NCBI RefSeq assembly: GCF_003957375.1
Contig: NZ_CP025473.1
Span: 2,009,501-2,073,500 of the forward strand
Length of the DNA: 64,000 nt
DNA from: Enterococcus mundtii
GTDB lineage: Bacteria > Bacillota > Bacilli > Lactobacillales > Enterococcaceae
Direction of reading: 5' to 3'
Shown: positions 9,197 to 18,562 of the stretch, one piece after another
How positions within the stretch are numbered: the stretch's first letter is position 1
How the letters are laid out: each line of letters opens with the position of its first letter
Position numbers and translations under genes: made by a program
Notes under the pieces: model-generated
Databases searched by the model: none
Told to the model about the DNA's origin: nothing
The model's input: the letters and a program-made list of their open reading frames with translations, nothing else

Positions 9197-11137
9197 ATGA
9201 TACTATTACAAGCCAATCAAATCGCTCGCCATTTTGGCGCTGAGATTTTATTTGAAAATATCCACTTAGAGATCCAAACGGGCGCACGTATCGCTTTAGT
9301 TGGACGTAACGGCGCCGGTAAATCGACATTATTAAAAATCATTGCTGGCATTGAAGCGCCTGATTTAGGTAATATCGCAAAAAATAAAACAGCTACCCTT
9401 GGTTATTTGGCCCAAGATACAGGATTAGATTCAACTGAAACCGTCTGGAATGAGATGCTAAAAGCATTTGAAGAGGTACGCTTGATGGAACAGCGGATGC
9501 GTGACCTTGAAGTATTTATCAGTGAAGGCACCCCTGACACGCCGGCTTATCAAGCCTTATTGAAAGAATATGATAAATTGCAGCATGATTTTTCTGATAA
9601 GAACGGTTATAGTTATGAAAATGAAATTCGCTCTGTATTACATGGATTCAAATTTGATCCATCGTTTTACGAACAAAGAATCGATACGTTATCTGGTGGT
9701 CAAAAAACAAGATTAGCTTTAGCGAGGATGCTTTTACAACATCCAGATATCTTGATCCTGGATGAGCCAACGAACCACTTGGACATCGAAACCCTTGCTT
9801 GGTTGGAAAACTATTTGCAAAGTTATACCGGTGCCCTTCTAATTGTCTCCCATGACCGTTATTTCTTGGATAAAGTGGCGACTGAGGTATATGAACTAAG
9901 TCGGAAAAAGATGCGTCACTATAAAGGAAATTATTCCAGATATTTAGATATGAAAGCTGAACAATTAGCTTCTGATTGGAAAGCCTATGAAAAACAACAA
10001 ACAGAAATCAATAAACTCGAAGATTTTGTTGCCAGAAATCTTGTCCGTGCGTCAACGACAAAGCGTGCCCAAAGCCGTCGAAAGGCACTAGAAAAAATGG
10101 AACGTTTAGACCGTCCACAAGGAGATGAGAAACAAGCACATTTTCTCTTCAATGTGGCGAAACCTTCGGGAAATGTTGTGTTACAAGTAGAAGATGCCGC
10201 TATTGGCTATGACGGCACCATCTTATCTGAACCAATCAACTTGGATATCCGTCGTCAAGAAGCAATCGCTTTAGTGGGACCAAATGGAATCGGCAAATCC
10301 ACTTTACTAAAATCGATTATTCAACAGCTGCCTTTCATCCGCGGAAAAGAAACACTTGGTACGAATGTCAGCATTGGTTATTACGACCAAGGACAAGCGG
10401 AGCTCCACACCAATAAAACGATTCTAGCTGAATTGTGGGATGAACATCCAACCGTTCCAGAAAAAGATATCCGTTCGATTTTAGGCGCTTTTTTGTTTTC
10501 TGGTGAAGACGTTGAAAAAACGATTCCCTTGTTAAGTGGTGGAGAGAAGGCGCGTGTCGCGTTAGCTAAGCTAGCAATGAATCAAGAGAACTTTTTGATT
10601 TTAGATGAGCCCACCAACCACTTAGATATCGACAATAAAGAAGTGTTGGAAAATGCATTGATCGACTATGAAGGAACATTGCTCTTTGTCTCCCATGACC
10701 GCTACTTCATCAATCGTATCGCCACTAAAGTCATTGAACTCTCAGAAAACGGAAGCAAAGTCTACTTGGGGGACTATGATTATTATTTAGAAAAGAAAAA
10801 AGAAGAAGAAGAAATTGCGGAACTGTTAGCAGCTGAACAACCTGAAATCAGCACGATTTCAACCAACAAGTCCACTTACTTACAAAGCAAAGAACAACAA
10901 AAAATGATGCGGAGCTTGCAACGTAAAATCACGCAAATCGAAGAAGATATGGCTCAACTAGAAGAAACAGTGGAAGAACTCGAACAACAGATGGTCTCTC
11001 CTGCTGTATTAGATGATCATGTCAAATTGAATGAATTAAATCAAGCGCTTGATGAAGCACATCAACTACAAGAAGAAAAGTTGTCTGAATGGGAAAACTT
11101 GAGTCTTGAGTTAGAAGAAATCGAAAATAATCAATAG
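9197..11137 (+). CDS. ABC-F family ATPase (YdiF/Uup-like)
   Basis: 646 residues with two ABC nucleotide-binding domains and no membrane segments. Domain one: Walker A GRNGAGKST (about 36-44), signature LSGGQKTRLALARM, Walker B ILILDEPTNHLD. Domain two: GPNGIGKST, LSGGEKARVALAKL, FLILDEPTNHLD. The linker between them and a C-terminal charged coiled coil (about 560-646) are typical of ABC-F translation factors of the YdiF/YfmR type, which act on the ribosome rather than in transport. It is divergent from rex, an arrangement also seen in Bacillus. It is not an acquired resistance gene by appearance. Confidence 0.9.
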   Translation: MILLQANQIARHFGAEILFENIHLEIQTGARIALVGRNGAGKSTLLKIIAGIEAPDLGNIAKNKTATLGYLAQDTGLDSTETVWNEMLKAFEEVRLMEQRMRDLEVFISEGTPDTPAYQALLKEYDKLQHDFSDKNGYSYENEIRSVLHGFKFDPSFYEQRIDTLSGGQKTRLALARMLLQHPDILILDEPTNHLDIETLAWLENYLQSYTGALLIVSHDRYFLDKVATEVYELSRKKMRHYKGNYSRYLDMKAEQLASDWKAYEKQQTEINKLEDFVARNLVRASTTKRAQSRRKALEKMERLDRPQGDEKQAHFLFNVAKPSGNVVLQVEDAAIGYDGTILSEPINLDIRRQEAIALVGPNGIGKSTLLKSIIQQLPFIRGKETLGTNVSIGYYDQGQAELHTNKTILAELWDEHPTVPEKDIRSILGAFLFSGEDVEKTIPLLSGGEKARVALAKLAMNQENFLILDEPTNHLDIDNKEVLENALIDYEGTLLFVSHDRYFINRIATKVIELSENGSKVYLGDYDYYLEKKKEEEEIAELLAAEQPEISTISTNKSTYLQSKEQQKMMRSLQRKITQIEEDMAQLEETVEELEQQMVSPAVLDDHVKLNELNQALDEAHQLQEEKLSEWENLSLELEEIENNQ

Positions 11138-11162
11138 ACTCGCTCCTGTCACCCTTTTAAAC

Positions 11163-11206
11163 AAAACCGCTGAAAGCTGGCTTTATATCCTGCTTTCAGC
11201 GGTTTT
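11163..11206. terminator. Rho-independent terminator
   Basis: AAAACCGCTGAAAGC (11163-11177) pairs perfectly with 11192-11206. It lies between the converging ABC-F and rhaM genes, with A and T runs for both directions. Confidence 0.85.
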
Positions 11207-11209
11207 ACT

Positions 11210-11533
11210 CTAGACTTGTTGATATAAATCGAAAACATGTTTCAATTCGACAGTTACTGGCGAATGGTCTGGATTTGTTTCCATCAGATCTTCCATGAAC
11301 ACCCACCACTTTTGATTGATTTCTGTTTCTGATACATGCCGCCATTTTTCTTCATCTTCAATCTCTAAATACCCAAAAAGAGTATTTATTTCTGGATCAA
11401 GAAAAATCGAATAAGAGCGCGCACCATGTTCAGCCAACATTTCACGCATCTCCGGCCACAATTCATTGTGTCTTTTGAGGTACTCTGCTTCGTATCCTGG
11501 GTACAACTTCATTTTTACTGCTTTTTTGATCAT
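11210..11533 (-). CDS. rhaM: L-rhamnose mutarotase
   Basis: 107 residues, the family's usual length. Diagnostic features are the N-terminal KMKLYPGYEAEYLKRHNELWPEM (His22 region, catalytic), FGYLEIEDEEKW, and the paired Trp segment INQKWWVFMEDLMET. RhaM interconverts alpha and beta anomers of L-rhamnose before isomerisation. No other rhamnose gene (isomerase, kinase, aldolase, transporter) is in the window. The upstream stretch 11536-11670 looks like the remnant of a gene, so rhaM appears to be the survivor of a deleted operon, or is expressed with a small upstream gene. Confidence 0.9.
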   Translation of the reverse strand: MIKKAVKMKLYPGYEAEYLKRHNELWPEMREMLAEHGARSYSIFLDPEINTLFGYLEIEDEEKWRHVSETEINQKWWVFMEDLMETNPDHSPVTVELKHVFDLYQQV

Positions 11534-11535
11534 CT

Positions 11536-11670
11536 TTATTCCCCTTTCACTGATTGTTCGATCTGCTCGATCCTAGCAATTATCTTTTGGTTCTTACTTA
11601 CTTCTTTATTTTCTAACTTAAAGCAAGCGTTTACAATAGCAAAATCTAAGGATAACGGTGGCAGATTCAC
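11536..11670 (-). pseudogene. 45-codon open remnant immediately upstream of rhaM
   Basis: An uninterrupted frame with natural codon use, reading LSLDFAIVNACFKLE then an acidic/basic tail ending EQSVKGE, stops two bases before the rhaM ATG. A GTG at 11670 is the only start and lacks a ribosome site, and a GC-rich terminator lies just upstream. This fits the 3-prime end of a deleted gene that preceded rhaM. I do not recognise the family. Confidence 0.35.
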
Positions 11671-11696
11671 AGGAATTCATTATAGAACAAAAAAGC

Positions 11697-11719
11697 GACC
11701 GCGGTGGGTAGCCGCGGTC
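11697..11719 (-). terminator. GC-rich hairpin terminator (minus strand)
   Basis: GACCGCGG and CCGCGGTC pair perfectly around a 7-base loop; on the minus strand the stem is followed by GC and a T6 run, a textbook terminator. No gene upstream of it on the minus strand is obvious within 200 bases, which suggests a short RNA ends here. The GC content stands out from the surroundings. Confidence 0.6.
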
Positions 11720-11749
11720 TAGGAGTTTATTTTTACTTGAGGAGTAAAA

Positions 11750-11821
11750 ATGAAAAAGTATAGGGTTGTTGGTTGGTATGTATATAGAATAGAAGAAAAG
11801 TTTGAAGAATTTTCACTATAA
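11750..11821 (+). CDS. possible 23-residue peptide
   Basis: ATG at 11750 with GAGGAG seven bases upstream opens a 23-codon frame reading MKKYRVVGWYVYRIEEKF and ending in FSL. The start and ribosome site are good, and it sits opposite a minus-strand GC-rich terminator, an arrangement like short-peptide and antisense-RNA loci. It has no membrane helix typical of type I toxins, so this may be only a leader peptide or chance. Unrecognised. Confidence 0.25.
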   Translation: MKKYRVVGWYVYRIEEKFEEFSL

Positions 11822-11936
11822 TATTTGTCTTTTGTTAGGATAATTCTTTAAGAAAAAGTAAAACGGCTATCGTTGCAGTTGTTTACCAATAAAGAAATCA
11901 CTCAATATGAGACCTTTTAGACATTTGCTAGTAGGC

Positions 11937-12971
11937 TTAACGGTGGTACCCAAAATAATCACCTACTTTTTTACTCGCTTTTTTGTCCGCTTTTGCTTGC
12001 TGTACTAAAAGACTGATTTTCTGGCGATTTTTGAAATTAAGCTTTCTTATTTGTCGTCGAATAAAGACGAATCGTCTTCTACTCTTCGGTGATTTCCAGT
12101 TATTTAGATAAACGGTTATTTTCCGATTTGCTTTTATAGTTACTTTTTTATTATTTTTGTTTGCACTCTCTTTGCTCACAGCAATCTTTGACGATAATGG
12201 ATTATGTTTGTTTAGCTGGTCTTTAGTTAATGGCTTTTCCATGATCGTTATCTTCCGATTTAGAGGTTCAAGTATCCCGATTCTTCTAGTCCTAGCTTCT
12301 TGTTGAATTGGGTCATTTATTTTTAATGCCATTTCAGTTAGGGGATGTTGGATTAGCTCTCCCTTTGAATTCATTATTTGTGCAGAGACTTCTTGCTTAT
12401 CTTTCTCTTCCATATATTTTTCGAGCATTGGATCAAGATTAAAGTAGCCCGTTTTTACTCGTTCAATTACTTCCACTCTTGCTTCATCGTTTAGCTTTCG
12501 ATTAAATTCCGGTTTATCCAAGCAGATAAGAAGGATTTCTTTTCGTGTAACGATCGTTTCTTTTAATGACTCAATCAATCGTGTGAAAATATCTGCATTA
12601 TCATTTGCTTCTATTATTCGGCTTTTCTGCTCCTCGAATTTTTGGAGCTTTTCCTTATCGATATTTAACCAGACATGCAGATAATCGGTTAAGTAGAAAT
12701 TATCTTTAAAGTACTCGGTCATTTGAGTGGCTAACACATTTTGATCTTTTTTTTCACAGGATATTGCAATTGATTGTGCATGCTGCAGACGTTCAATAGC
12801 AGCCTTCTTGCTTGATGTCATAACTCTAGGTATTTGACGTTTTAGATACTTTGCTAATTCACCTCTGATATTTTCATCAAATTGGTCTAAAGAAGGTTCT
12901 TGACTTTCAGTAGTGACGGCTGATTCTTGAGTTTGATTCAATATTTTCCTGATACGTTGGCTGATTCCCAT
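11937..12971 (-). CDS. hypothetical 344-residue protein, very basic C-terminus
   Basis: AGGAGGG ribosome site seven bases before ATG. I do not recognise the family. The N-terminal two thirds are charged and helical (KSRIIEANDNADIFTRLIESL, EKYMEEKDKQEVSAQIM); the last 90 residues are strongly basic (KNNKKVTIKANRKITVYL, then RRRFVFIRRQIRKLNFKNRQK), compatible with nucleic-acid binding or an RNA/phospholipid surface. No signal peptide or membrane helix. It lies between the rhaM remnant and an IS1182 copy, in a stretch otherwise without housekeeping genes, so it is probably accessory DNA acquired with or before the IS. Confidence 0.6.
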   Translation of the reverse strand: MGISQRIRKILNQTQESAVTTESQEPSLDQFDENIRGELAKYLKRQIPRVMTSSKKAAIERLQHAQSIAISCEKKDQNVLATQMTEYFKDNFYLTDYLHVWLNIDKEKLQKFEEQKSRIIEANDNADIFTRLIESLKETIVTRKEILLICLDKPEFNRKLNDEARVEVIERVKTGYFNLDPMLEKYMEEKDKQEVSAQIMNSKGELIQHPLTEMALKINDPIQQEARTRRIGILEPLNRKITIMEKPLTKDQLNKHNPLSSKIAVSKESANKNNKKVTIKANRKITVYLNNWKSPKSRRRFVFIRRQIRKLNFKNRQKISLLVQQAKADKKASKKVGDYFGYHR

Positions 12972-13105
12972 AGTATCCCTCCTATTTTCTAGTTGCTAAA
13001 ATGAGTATACAGTTTGAAAAGCGTTCCGCTCGCCCATCTTTTCTGAGAATTGAAAAAAAAGACTTAAAAATTTCGTTAAAAATAGCCCATCCTTTTAATA
13101 TAAAT

Positions 13106-13144
13106 AACAGATCATTCCAAAGAATTACTTTGGAATGATCTGTT
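13106..13144. repeat. perfect 17-bp palindromic hairpin abutting the IS end
   Basis: AACAGATCATTCCAAAG (13106-13122) pairs perfectly with 13128-13144 around the loop AATTA. It stops one base before the IS terminal repeat. No T run follows it now, as the IS begins there; it may have been a terminator or the target structure chosen by the element. Confidence 0.7.
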
Positions 13145-13145
13145 G

Positions 13146-14653
13146 TCAGACTGTAGACAAAAAGGAGTGGCTTAATTGCCAACTCTTTTTGTTAGTCATT
13201 GTAGAAATTTGAAATAAAAAGCCATAGGCTTTTTTGCTTTCCATAGCATGTGGCTAGTTTTTTTAAATTCATGGTAGCAAACGTAAGCATCGAGTGCGTG
13301 GCGATTTTTTCAAGACCTCGATATTTCGTCCAATGCATACCATGCTTTTCTTTTGCATCTGCAACTATTCGTTCAATGGTTTATTTTCTCTTTTTATAAA
13401 TTTCTCTATTCAACGCCTTATGGCGTTGGTGTTCAAGTTCATCCATAAGATCCGCCCAAACATGTCGAGTTACTATTTTTTGATGTTTTGTACTCAAAAT
13501 ACAGTTTTCAAGTAATGGACAACTCCTACATAATTTTGGATTTGATTTATAGGTTCGATAACCATCACGAGTGATAGTTGAAAATAACAACGGTTGATTA
13601 TTGGGGCATAAATAGCAGTCAAAATAGGAATCAAAAACAAAGTCTTTTTTATGAAACATTCCTTTTACTCCATGAGGTACAGTATATGGAAGAATCGGGT
13701 AGAGTGTGTGACAGAAAATGAACAAATTTAGGTGTCTTATATCCTGCATCAGCGACAACGCGCTTTATATTTGGAAAAGCTCTTTTCGACTGTTTAACCA
13801 GATCGATTGCGACTTGGCTCTCATGTCCATTTCCTTGTGTAATTAATGTAGATAAGATAAAACCGTTATCTTCACAGGAAGTATGCGCGGAATAAACAAA
13901 TTGTTTTTCTCGTTCATCTTTAACATAGTAGCCACTTTCTGGATCTGAATGACTTATTTTTTGAAGACTCAACTCACTTTCTGTGTCCACGTAAAAGGAT
14001 GTTTTTCTACAGCAATACGTTCTTTCTTTATTTCATCTTCTAATTCATCTTAATAAGCTTTAGCTTGACCATAGATCATTTCTTTTGTGAACTTATGTTT
14101 ATTAGCATTTGCCTTAATATGAGTAGAATCAATATAAAGGTTGTCTTCCGTAACGAAGTCAGCTTTTACAGCTTGTTCTAGAATATGAAAGAAAATATCT
14201 TCAAATAAAGTTGTTTCTCTAAATATTCGAACATAGTTTTTACCAAAAGTAGGGAAATGCGGGATAGGATCCTCGAATGAATCACCTAAGAACCAACGAT
14301 AAGCAACATTTTTTTCAACATCTTTAATGGTCTGTCTCATCGAACGGATACCAAATAAATATTGGATAAATATTAATTTAATTAAGACCACTGGATCAAT
14401 ACTGAGACGACCATAGGTCGAATACGTAATTCTACAATGGGATAAATGAAATCAAACTGAATTGCAGCATCAATCTTTCGAACTAAGTATCTTTAGGTAC
14501 AAGATCATCAATTGTTTACATAGCAAATTGATTTCTACCTTCAATCGATTGTTTTCTCATTATTAGAATCACTCCCAAAATAGTTTATACAATAGTATAA
14601 AACAAAAAAACTGCAAACAACACTCCAAATTTAGGAGTTTGTCTACAGTCTGA
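13146..14653 (-). mobile_element. IS1182-family insertion sequence, decayed
   Basis: Terminal inverted repeats TCAGACTGTAGACAAA at 13146-13161 and its complement at 14638-14653, 16 bases and perfect, bracket a degraded IS1182-type transposase. The total of 1508 bases is a little short of typical members. No convincing target duplication flanks the ends. Hairpins sit on both sides: 13106-13144 and a weaker one at 14653-14674 (AGAGCACC/GGCGCTCT). Confidence 0.82.
13196..14560 (-). pseudogene. IS1182-family DDE transposase, multiply frameshifted
   Basis: Pieces in several frames reconstruct one transposase: MRKQSIEGRNQFAM then a stop, TIDDLVPKD, IKLIFIQYLFGIRSMRQTIKD, DNLYIDSTHIKANANKHKFT (DDE core segment), KISHSDPESGYYVKDEREKQ, VVADAGYKTPKFVHFLS, YDSYFDCYLCPNN-type zinc region, ADLMDELEHQRH, and finally DAKEKHGMHWTKYRGLEKIATHS. 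At least four frame changes and internal stops are present, too many for random read error alone. The element cannot transpose by itself. Confidence 0.85.
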
Positions 14654-14744
14654 GAGCACCTAAAAAGGCGCTCTTGGTAGAAATTTGGAAAACTGAGCGT
14701 TCAAAAGTACGAAAACAGTGGTTTTTGTTCCTTGAGTTTTCCTA

Positions 14745-15818
14745 TCATTTCCGATACATCTTAAACTCTAAGAATAAATCATTATAGATTCCTAAGTATT
14801 CCGAACCGAGATTTTCGTAAACTTCAAGATGCGAAATCGTTTCATCAGATGGATAAAATTGTTCATCTTCGGAGATTTCTTTTGGTAGCAAAGCTTTGGC
14901 AGCTTTATTTGGTGTGGAGTAGCCGATATATTCTGCGTTTTGTGCGGCATTCTCCGGATCGAGCATGAAGTTGATGAAATCATAGGCGCCTTCTTGGTTT
15001 TTAGCTGTTTTTGGTATGACGATGTTATCAAACCAAAGATTTGAGCCTTCGGTTGGGATCACATAATGTAAATGTTCATTTTCATACATCATATCTGCTG
15101 CTTCACCTGAGAAAGTCACAGCTACTGATGCCTCTTCGTTGATCATATACATTTTGATCTCATCTGCAACGATTGCTTTGACATTTGGCGTCATTTTATT
15201 CAATTTTTGAGCTGCTTCGTTCAGTTCGGTCATGTCTTTGCTATTCAAAGAATACCCTAAACTATTCAAAGATAGGCCCATCACTTCTCTTGCTCCATCA
15301 ATCAACATCAAGCTGTCTTTCAATTCTGGTTTCCAAAGGTCATCCCAGTGCTTGATTGCTTCTTCATCGAACACTTTATCGTTATACACGATACCCAGTG
15401 TTCCCCAGAAATAAGGAATCGAATATTTATTATCAGGATCGAAATCCAAATCCAAGAAGCGATCATCGATATTGTTCAAGCCTCTGATCTTACTATGATC
15501 TAAAGGCATGACAAGTTGTTCTTCAATCATTTTTTGGATCATGTATTCACTAGGAATAGCAATATCATAATTGGTTCCGCCCTGTTGGATCTTGGTAAAC
15601 ATTGCTTCATTCGAGTCAAATGTTTCGTAATTGACTTTATAACCGGATTCTTGTTCAAACTTCGTGATCAAACTAGGATCGATGTAGTCTCCCCAGTTAT
15701 AAATGGTCACGATTTTCGCTCCACTCATTCCGCTCGCTTTTTCTAATTGTCGAACACTGACAAGCAATACACCAATGATCAAGATAATACCGATCAGCAA
15801 AGACTGTAATTTTTTCAT
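14745..15818 (-). CDS. potD: spermidine/putrescine ABC transporter, substrate-binding protein
   Basis: 357 residues. The mature part starts KIVTIYNWGDYIDPSLITKF and includes YETFDSNEAMFTKIQQGG, YDIAIPSEYMI and PTEGSNLWFDN, all hallmarks of PotD, which captures polyamines outside the membrane. The hydrophobic N-terminus (about 5-22) has no lipobox Cys, unlike most Gram-positive PotD, so the protein is either anchored by this helix or released. The start overlaps the potC stop by four bases (ATGA), giving coupled translation. Last gene of the potABCD operon. Confidence 0.93.
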   Translation of the reverse strand: MKKLQSLLIGIILIIGVLLVSVRQLEKASGMSGAKIVTIYNWGDYIDPSLITKFEQESGYKVNYETFDSNEAMFTKIQQGGTNYDIAIPSEYMIQKMIEEQLVMPLDHSKIRGLNNIDDRFLDLDFDPDNKYSIPYFWGTLGIVYNDKVFDEEAIKHWDDLWKPELKDSLMLIDGAREVMGLSLNSLGYSLNSKDMTELNEAAQKLNKMTPNVKAIVADEIKMYMINEEASVAVTFSGEAADMMYENEHLHYVIPTEGSNLWFDNIVIPKTAKNQEGAYDFINFMLDPENAAQNAEYIGYSTPNKAAKALLPKEISEDEQFYPSDETISHLEVYENLGSEYLGIYNDLFLEFKMYRK

Positions 15819-16645
15819 CGTAAACGAGCCACCTCCTCACGGTTGCGGCGATTTTTTTTCAATCGTTTTGGTCGGTTTTTTTTACTAATAAAGTAGTAAC
15901 CGATCACTAATACCATCGAGAATAGGAAGACAAGTGCGCTCAATGCGTTGATCTCTAAGCTGATTCCTTGCCGCGCTCTTGAATAGATTTCAACGGATAA
16001 AGTAGTAAAGCCGTTCCCTGTCACAAAGAAAGTGACCGCAAAATCGTCCAAAGAATACGTGAATGCCATGAAATAGCCGGCAATGATTCCTGGAGATAAA
16101 AACGGTAAAATGATATTTTTTACTACTTGGAAATTATTCGCCCCTAAATCTCTCGCTGCATCCACCATCGAATCGTTCATTTCCTGCAATTTTGGTAAGA
16201 CCATCAAAACAACGATTGGGATACTAAAAGCGATATGGGAAAGCAAAACACTTTGAAAGCCTAACCCAAAGCCGATTAAGGTAAAGAAAATCAAAAAACT
16301 CGCACCGATGATCACATCGGGAGAAACAAGTAAAATATTGTTCATGCTCAATAGCGCCGTTCGTGCTTGACGTTTTTTCGTGTAATAGATCCCCATCGCG
16401 CCAAATGTCCCGATGATCGTTGCAATCAAAGCCGATAAGAACGCCAGCATAAATGTATTCAATACGATGATGATCAGTCGTGTATCCTCAAATACCGCTT
16501 GATAATTCTCCCAAGTAAAGCCGGTAAAGCTGTTCATCGTTCCGCCTTCATTGAAGGAATAAAAAATCAAATAAAAAATCGGTAAATACAATAATAGAAA
16601 AACAACTGTTAGATAGAGATACGACCATTTGAATTTTTTTCTCAT
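15815..16645 (-). CDS. potC: spermidine/putrescine ABC transporter, permease
   Basis: 276 residues with six membrane segments. The permease loop motif is visible as DAARDLGANNFQVVKNIILPFLSPGI (about 162-187), the EAA motif that docks on the ATPase. The N-terminal KFKWSYLYLTVVFLLLYLPIFYLI helix is typical of PotC. It overlaps potB and potD by four bases each, so stoichiometric coupled expression is expected. Very basic C-terminus. Confidence 0.92.
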   Translation of the reverse strand: MRKKFKWSYLYLTVVFLLLYLPIFYLIFYSFNEGGTMNSFTGFTWENYQAVFEDTRLIIIVLNTFMLAFLSALIATIIGTFGAMGIYYTKKRQARTALLSMNNILLVSPDVIIGASFLIFFTLIGFGLGFQSVLLSHIAFSIPIVVLMVLPKLQEMNDSMVDAARDLGANNFQVVKNIILPFLSPGIIAGYFMAFTYSLDDFAVTFFVTGNGFTTLSVEIYSRARQGISLEINALSALVFLFSMVLVIGYYFISKKNRPKRLKKNRRNREEVARLR

Positions 16646-17448
16646 GAGCGACCTCCTTTTTTCTTCTCACCAGTTAGTAACATCACAACGAACATCGCGA
16701 TGATCAAAATCACACCGATCGTTGAACCCATGCCCCAATTTTGCGTCACTAAGAAATGCTGTTCGATTGCTGTACCTAGCGTGATCACTCGATTTCCGCC
16801 AATCAAACGGGTCAACATGAAAAGGGATAGTGAGGGAATGAAAACTGCTTGTACCCCACTTTTCACACCATTCAACGACAAAGGAAAAATCACTCGGCGA
16901 AAGGTTTCAAAATTACTTGCTCCTAGATCTTTGCTAGCACTCAATAACGAAGGATTCATTTCTTCTAAAGCGTTAAAAATCGGCATGATCATGAAAGGAA
17001 TCTCGATATATGTCGCTACGAATAAGAAGCTAAAATCAGTAAATAAAATCTGTTGCGGGCCAATGCCGACAAACTCGAAAAAGTGGTTGACACTTCCATT
17101 GATACTGAAAATCCCTATAAAGGCATATGCCTTCAACAATAAATTGACCCATGTCGGTAATATGATCAACATCAACCATAATTGCTTATGTTTCAATTTC
17201 GTTAAAAAATAAGCTGTTGGGTAGCTGATCATCAATGTGAATAATGTAATCAAGAACGCATACCATACCGAATTGATCGTCATGGCGATGTAAGTTCCTG
17301 AAGTAAAGTACGCAGCATAATTGCTTAATGTAAACTGACCACTCATATCAAAAAAAGATTGATAGATGATCATCAAAACAGGCGCGATCACAAATAATCC
17401 AAGCCACAAAACATAAGGGATGGAATAGATCCTACGCATTGTTCTCAT
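16642..17448 (-). CDS. potB: spermidine/putrescine ABC transporter, permease
   Basis: 268 residues, six membrane segments. The EAA loop reads SASKDLGASNFETFRRVIFPLSLNGVK (about 170-196). PotB and PotC form the transmembrane channel of the polyamine importer. The first residues MRTMRRIYSIPYVLWLGLFV suit either of two starts three codons apart. It follows potA by 11 bases and overlaps potC by four. Confidence 0.92.
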   Translation of the reverse strand: MRTMRRIYSIPYVLWLGLFVIAPVLMIIYQSFFDMSGQFTLSNYAAYFTSGTYIAMTINSVWYAFLITLFTLMISYPTAYFLTKLKHKQLWLMLIILPTWVNLLLKAYAFIGIFSINGSVNHFFEFVGIGPQQILFTDFSFLFVATYIEIPFMIMPIFNALEEMNPSLLSASKDLGASNFETFRRVIFPLSLNGVKSGVQAVFIPSLSLFMLTRLIGGNRVITLGTAIEQHFLVTQNWGMGSTIGVILIIAMFVVMLLTGEKKKGGRS

Positions 17449-17459
17449 ATTCTCTCCCC

Positions 17460-18545
17460 CTATTCTTCGTAGCTTTCCAAACGTGCATCGAAGTCTTCTT
17501 CTGACTCATTGAAACGCATAACGTGGATGTCTTCTGGTTCAAAGGCTAAGCCGACTTGACTCCCTTCACGCGCTTTTTTCGTTGAGTGGACCATCCATTC
17601 ATTTTGTTGCTCATCATAGCAAATGATCTCATAATGGACACCACGGAATAGTTGAGTGTCCACTGTCACGACTAATTTTCCTTTGTCCGGTGAAGTGATC
17701 GTCAAATCTTCTGGACGAAGGACGACTTCAACTGGTTCATTGACGCGCATCCCACCATCGACACACTCAAATTGTTTGCCAACAAACTCAACCAAATTAT
17801 CTTCAATCATCACTCCATTAACGATATTGCTTTCACCAACAAAATCTGCCACAAAATGATTGATTGGTTCATCATAAATATCCACAGGAGTACCACTTTG
17901 GACGATTTTTCCTTTGTTCATCACAAAAATCTCATCACTCATTGCTAACGCTTCTTCTTGATCATGTGTCACAAAAATAAAGGTGATCCCTAAACGTTGT
18001 TGTAGTTCGCGCAACTCATATTGCATATCGGTACGTAGCTTCAGATCCAAAGCTGATAACGGTTCATCCAATAACAAGACTTTCGGCTCATTGACGATGG
18101 CTCGCGCGATGGCTACCCGTTGGCGCTGTCCCCCTGACATCTCGCTGATTTCCCGCGTTTCATACCCAGGTAATTGCACCATACGTAATGCGTCTTTGAC
18201 TTTTTTTTCGATTTCTGATTTAGGCATTTTTTTAATTTTCAATCCAAATGCAACATTATCAAATACATTCATATGAGGAAATAAGGCGTAATCTTGGAAA
18301 ACCGTATTGACTTGGCGCTTATTCGCCGGTAGATCGTTTAGGCGCTTTCCTTCAAAATAAATATCTCCTTCGGTTGCTTCCGTAAATCCTGCAATGATTC
18401 GTAAAATCGTTGTTTTCCCACAACCAGAAGGCCCCAACAATGTATAAAATTTCCCTTGTTCGATCTCAAAACTGACATTCTTCAAAATTGTTTCATCATC
18501 ATAGCTTTTTACGACTTGATCGAATGATATGATTGGTTTTCCCAC
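17460..18545 (-). CDS. potA: spermidine/putrescine ABC transporter, ATP-binding protein
   Basis: 361 residues. Walker [10 protein letters not shown] (about 38-46), Q loop [10 protein letters not shown], signature [15 protein letters not shown], Walker [16 protein letters not shown] and switch His in [14 protein letters not shown] are all intact. The C-terminal third is a TOBE regulatory domain ([14 protein letters not shown], then [14 protein letters not shown]). It energises uptake through PotB/PotC and lies 17 bases after the regulator gene, in the same operon. Confidence 0.94.
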   Translation of the reverse strand: MGKPIISFDQVVKSYDDETILKNVSFEIEQGKFYTLLGPSGCGKTTILRIIAGFTEATEGDIYFEGKRLNDLPANKRQVNTVFQDYALFPHMNVFDNVAFGLKIKKMPKSEIEKKVKDALRMVQLPGYETREISEMSGGQRQRVAIARAIVNEPKVLLLDEPLSALDLKLRTDMQYELRELQQRLGITFIFVTHDQEEALAMSDEIFVMNKGKIVQSGTPVDIYDEPINHFVADFVGESNIVNGVMIEDNLVEFVGKQFECVDGGMRVNEPVEVVLRPEDLTITSPDKGKLVVTVDTQLFRGVHYEIICYDEQQNEWMVHSTKKAREGSQVGLAFEPEDIHVMRFNESEEDFDARLESYEE

Positions 18546-18562
18546 TTTTTCTGCCCCCTATA

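Noticed and set aside
11938-11952. GGTGGTACC string resembling a T-box motif
   Set aside because: It is the C-terminal codons of the 344-residue protein, and there is no T-box stem or downstream amino-acid gene.
12982-13182. 66-codon minus-strand frame at the IS left end
   Set aside because: It runs out of the IS terminal repeat through the hairpin and has no independent start; it is an IS read-through artefact.
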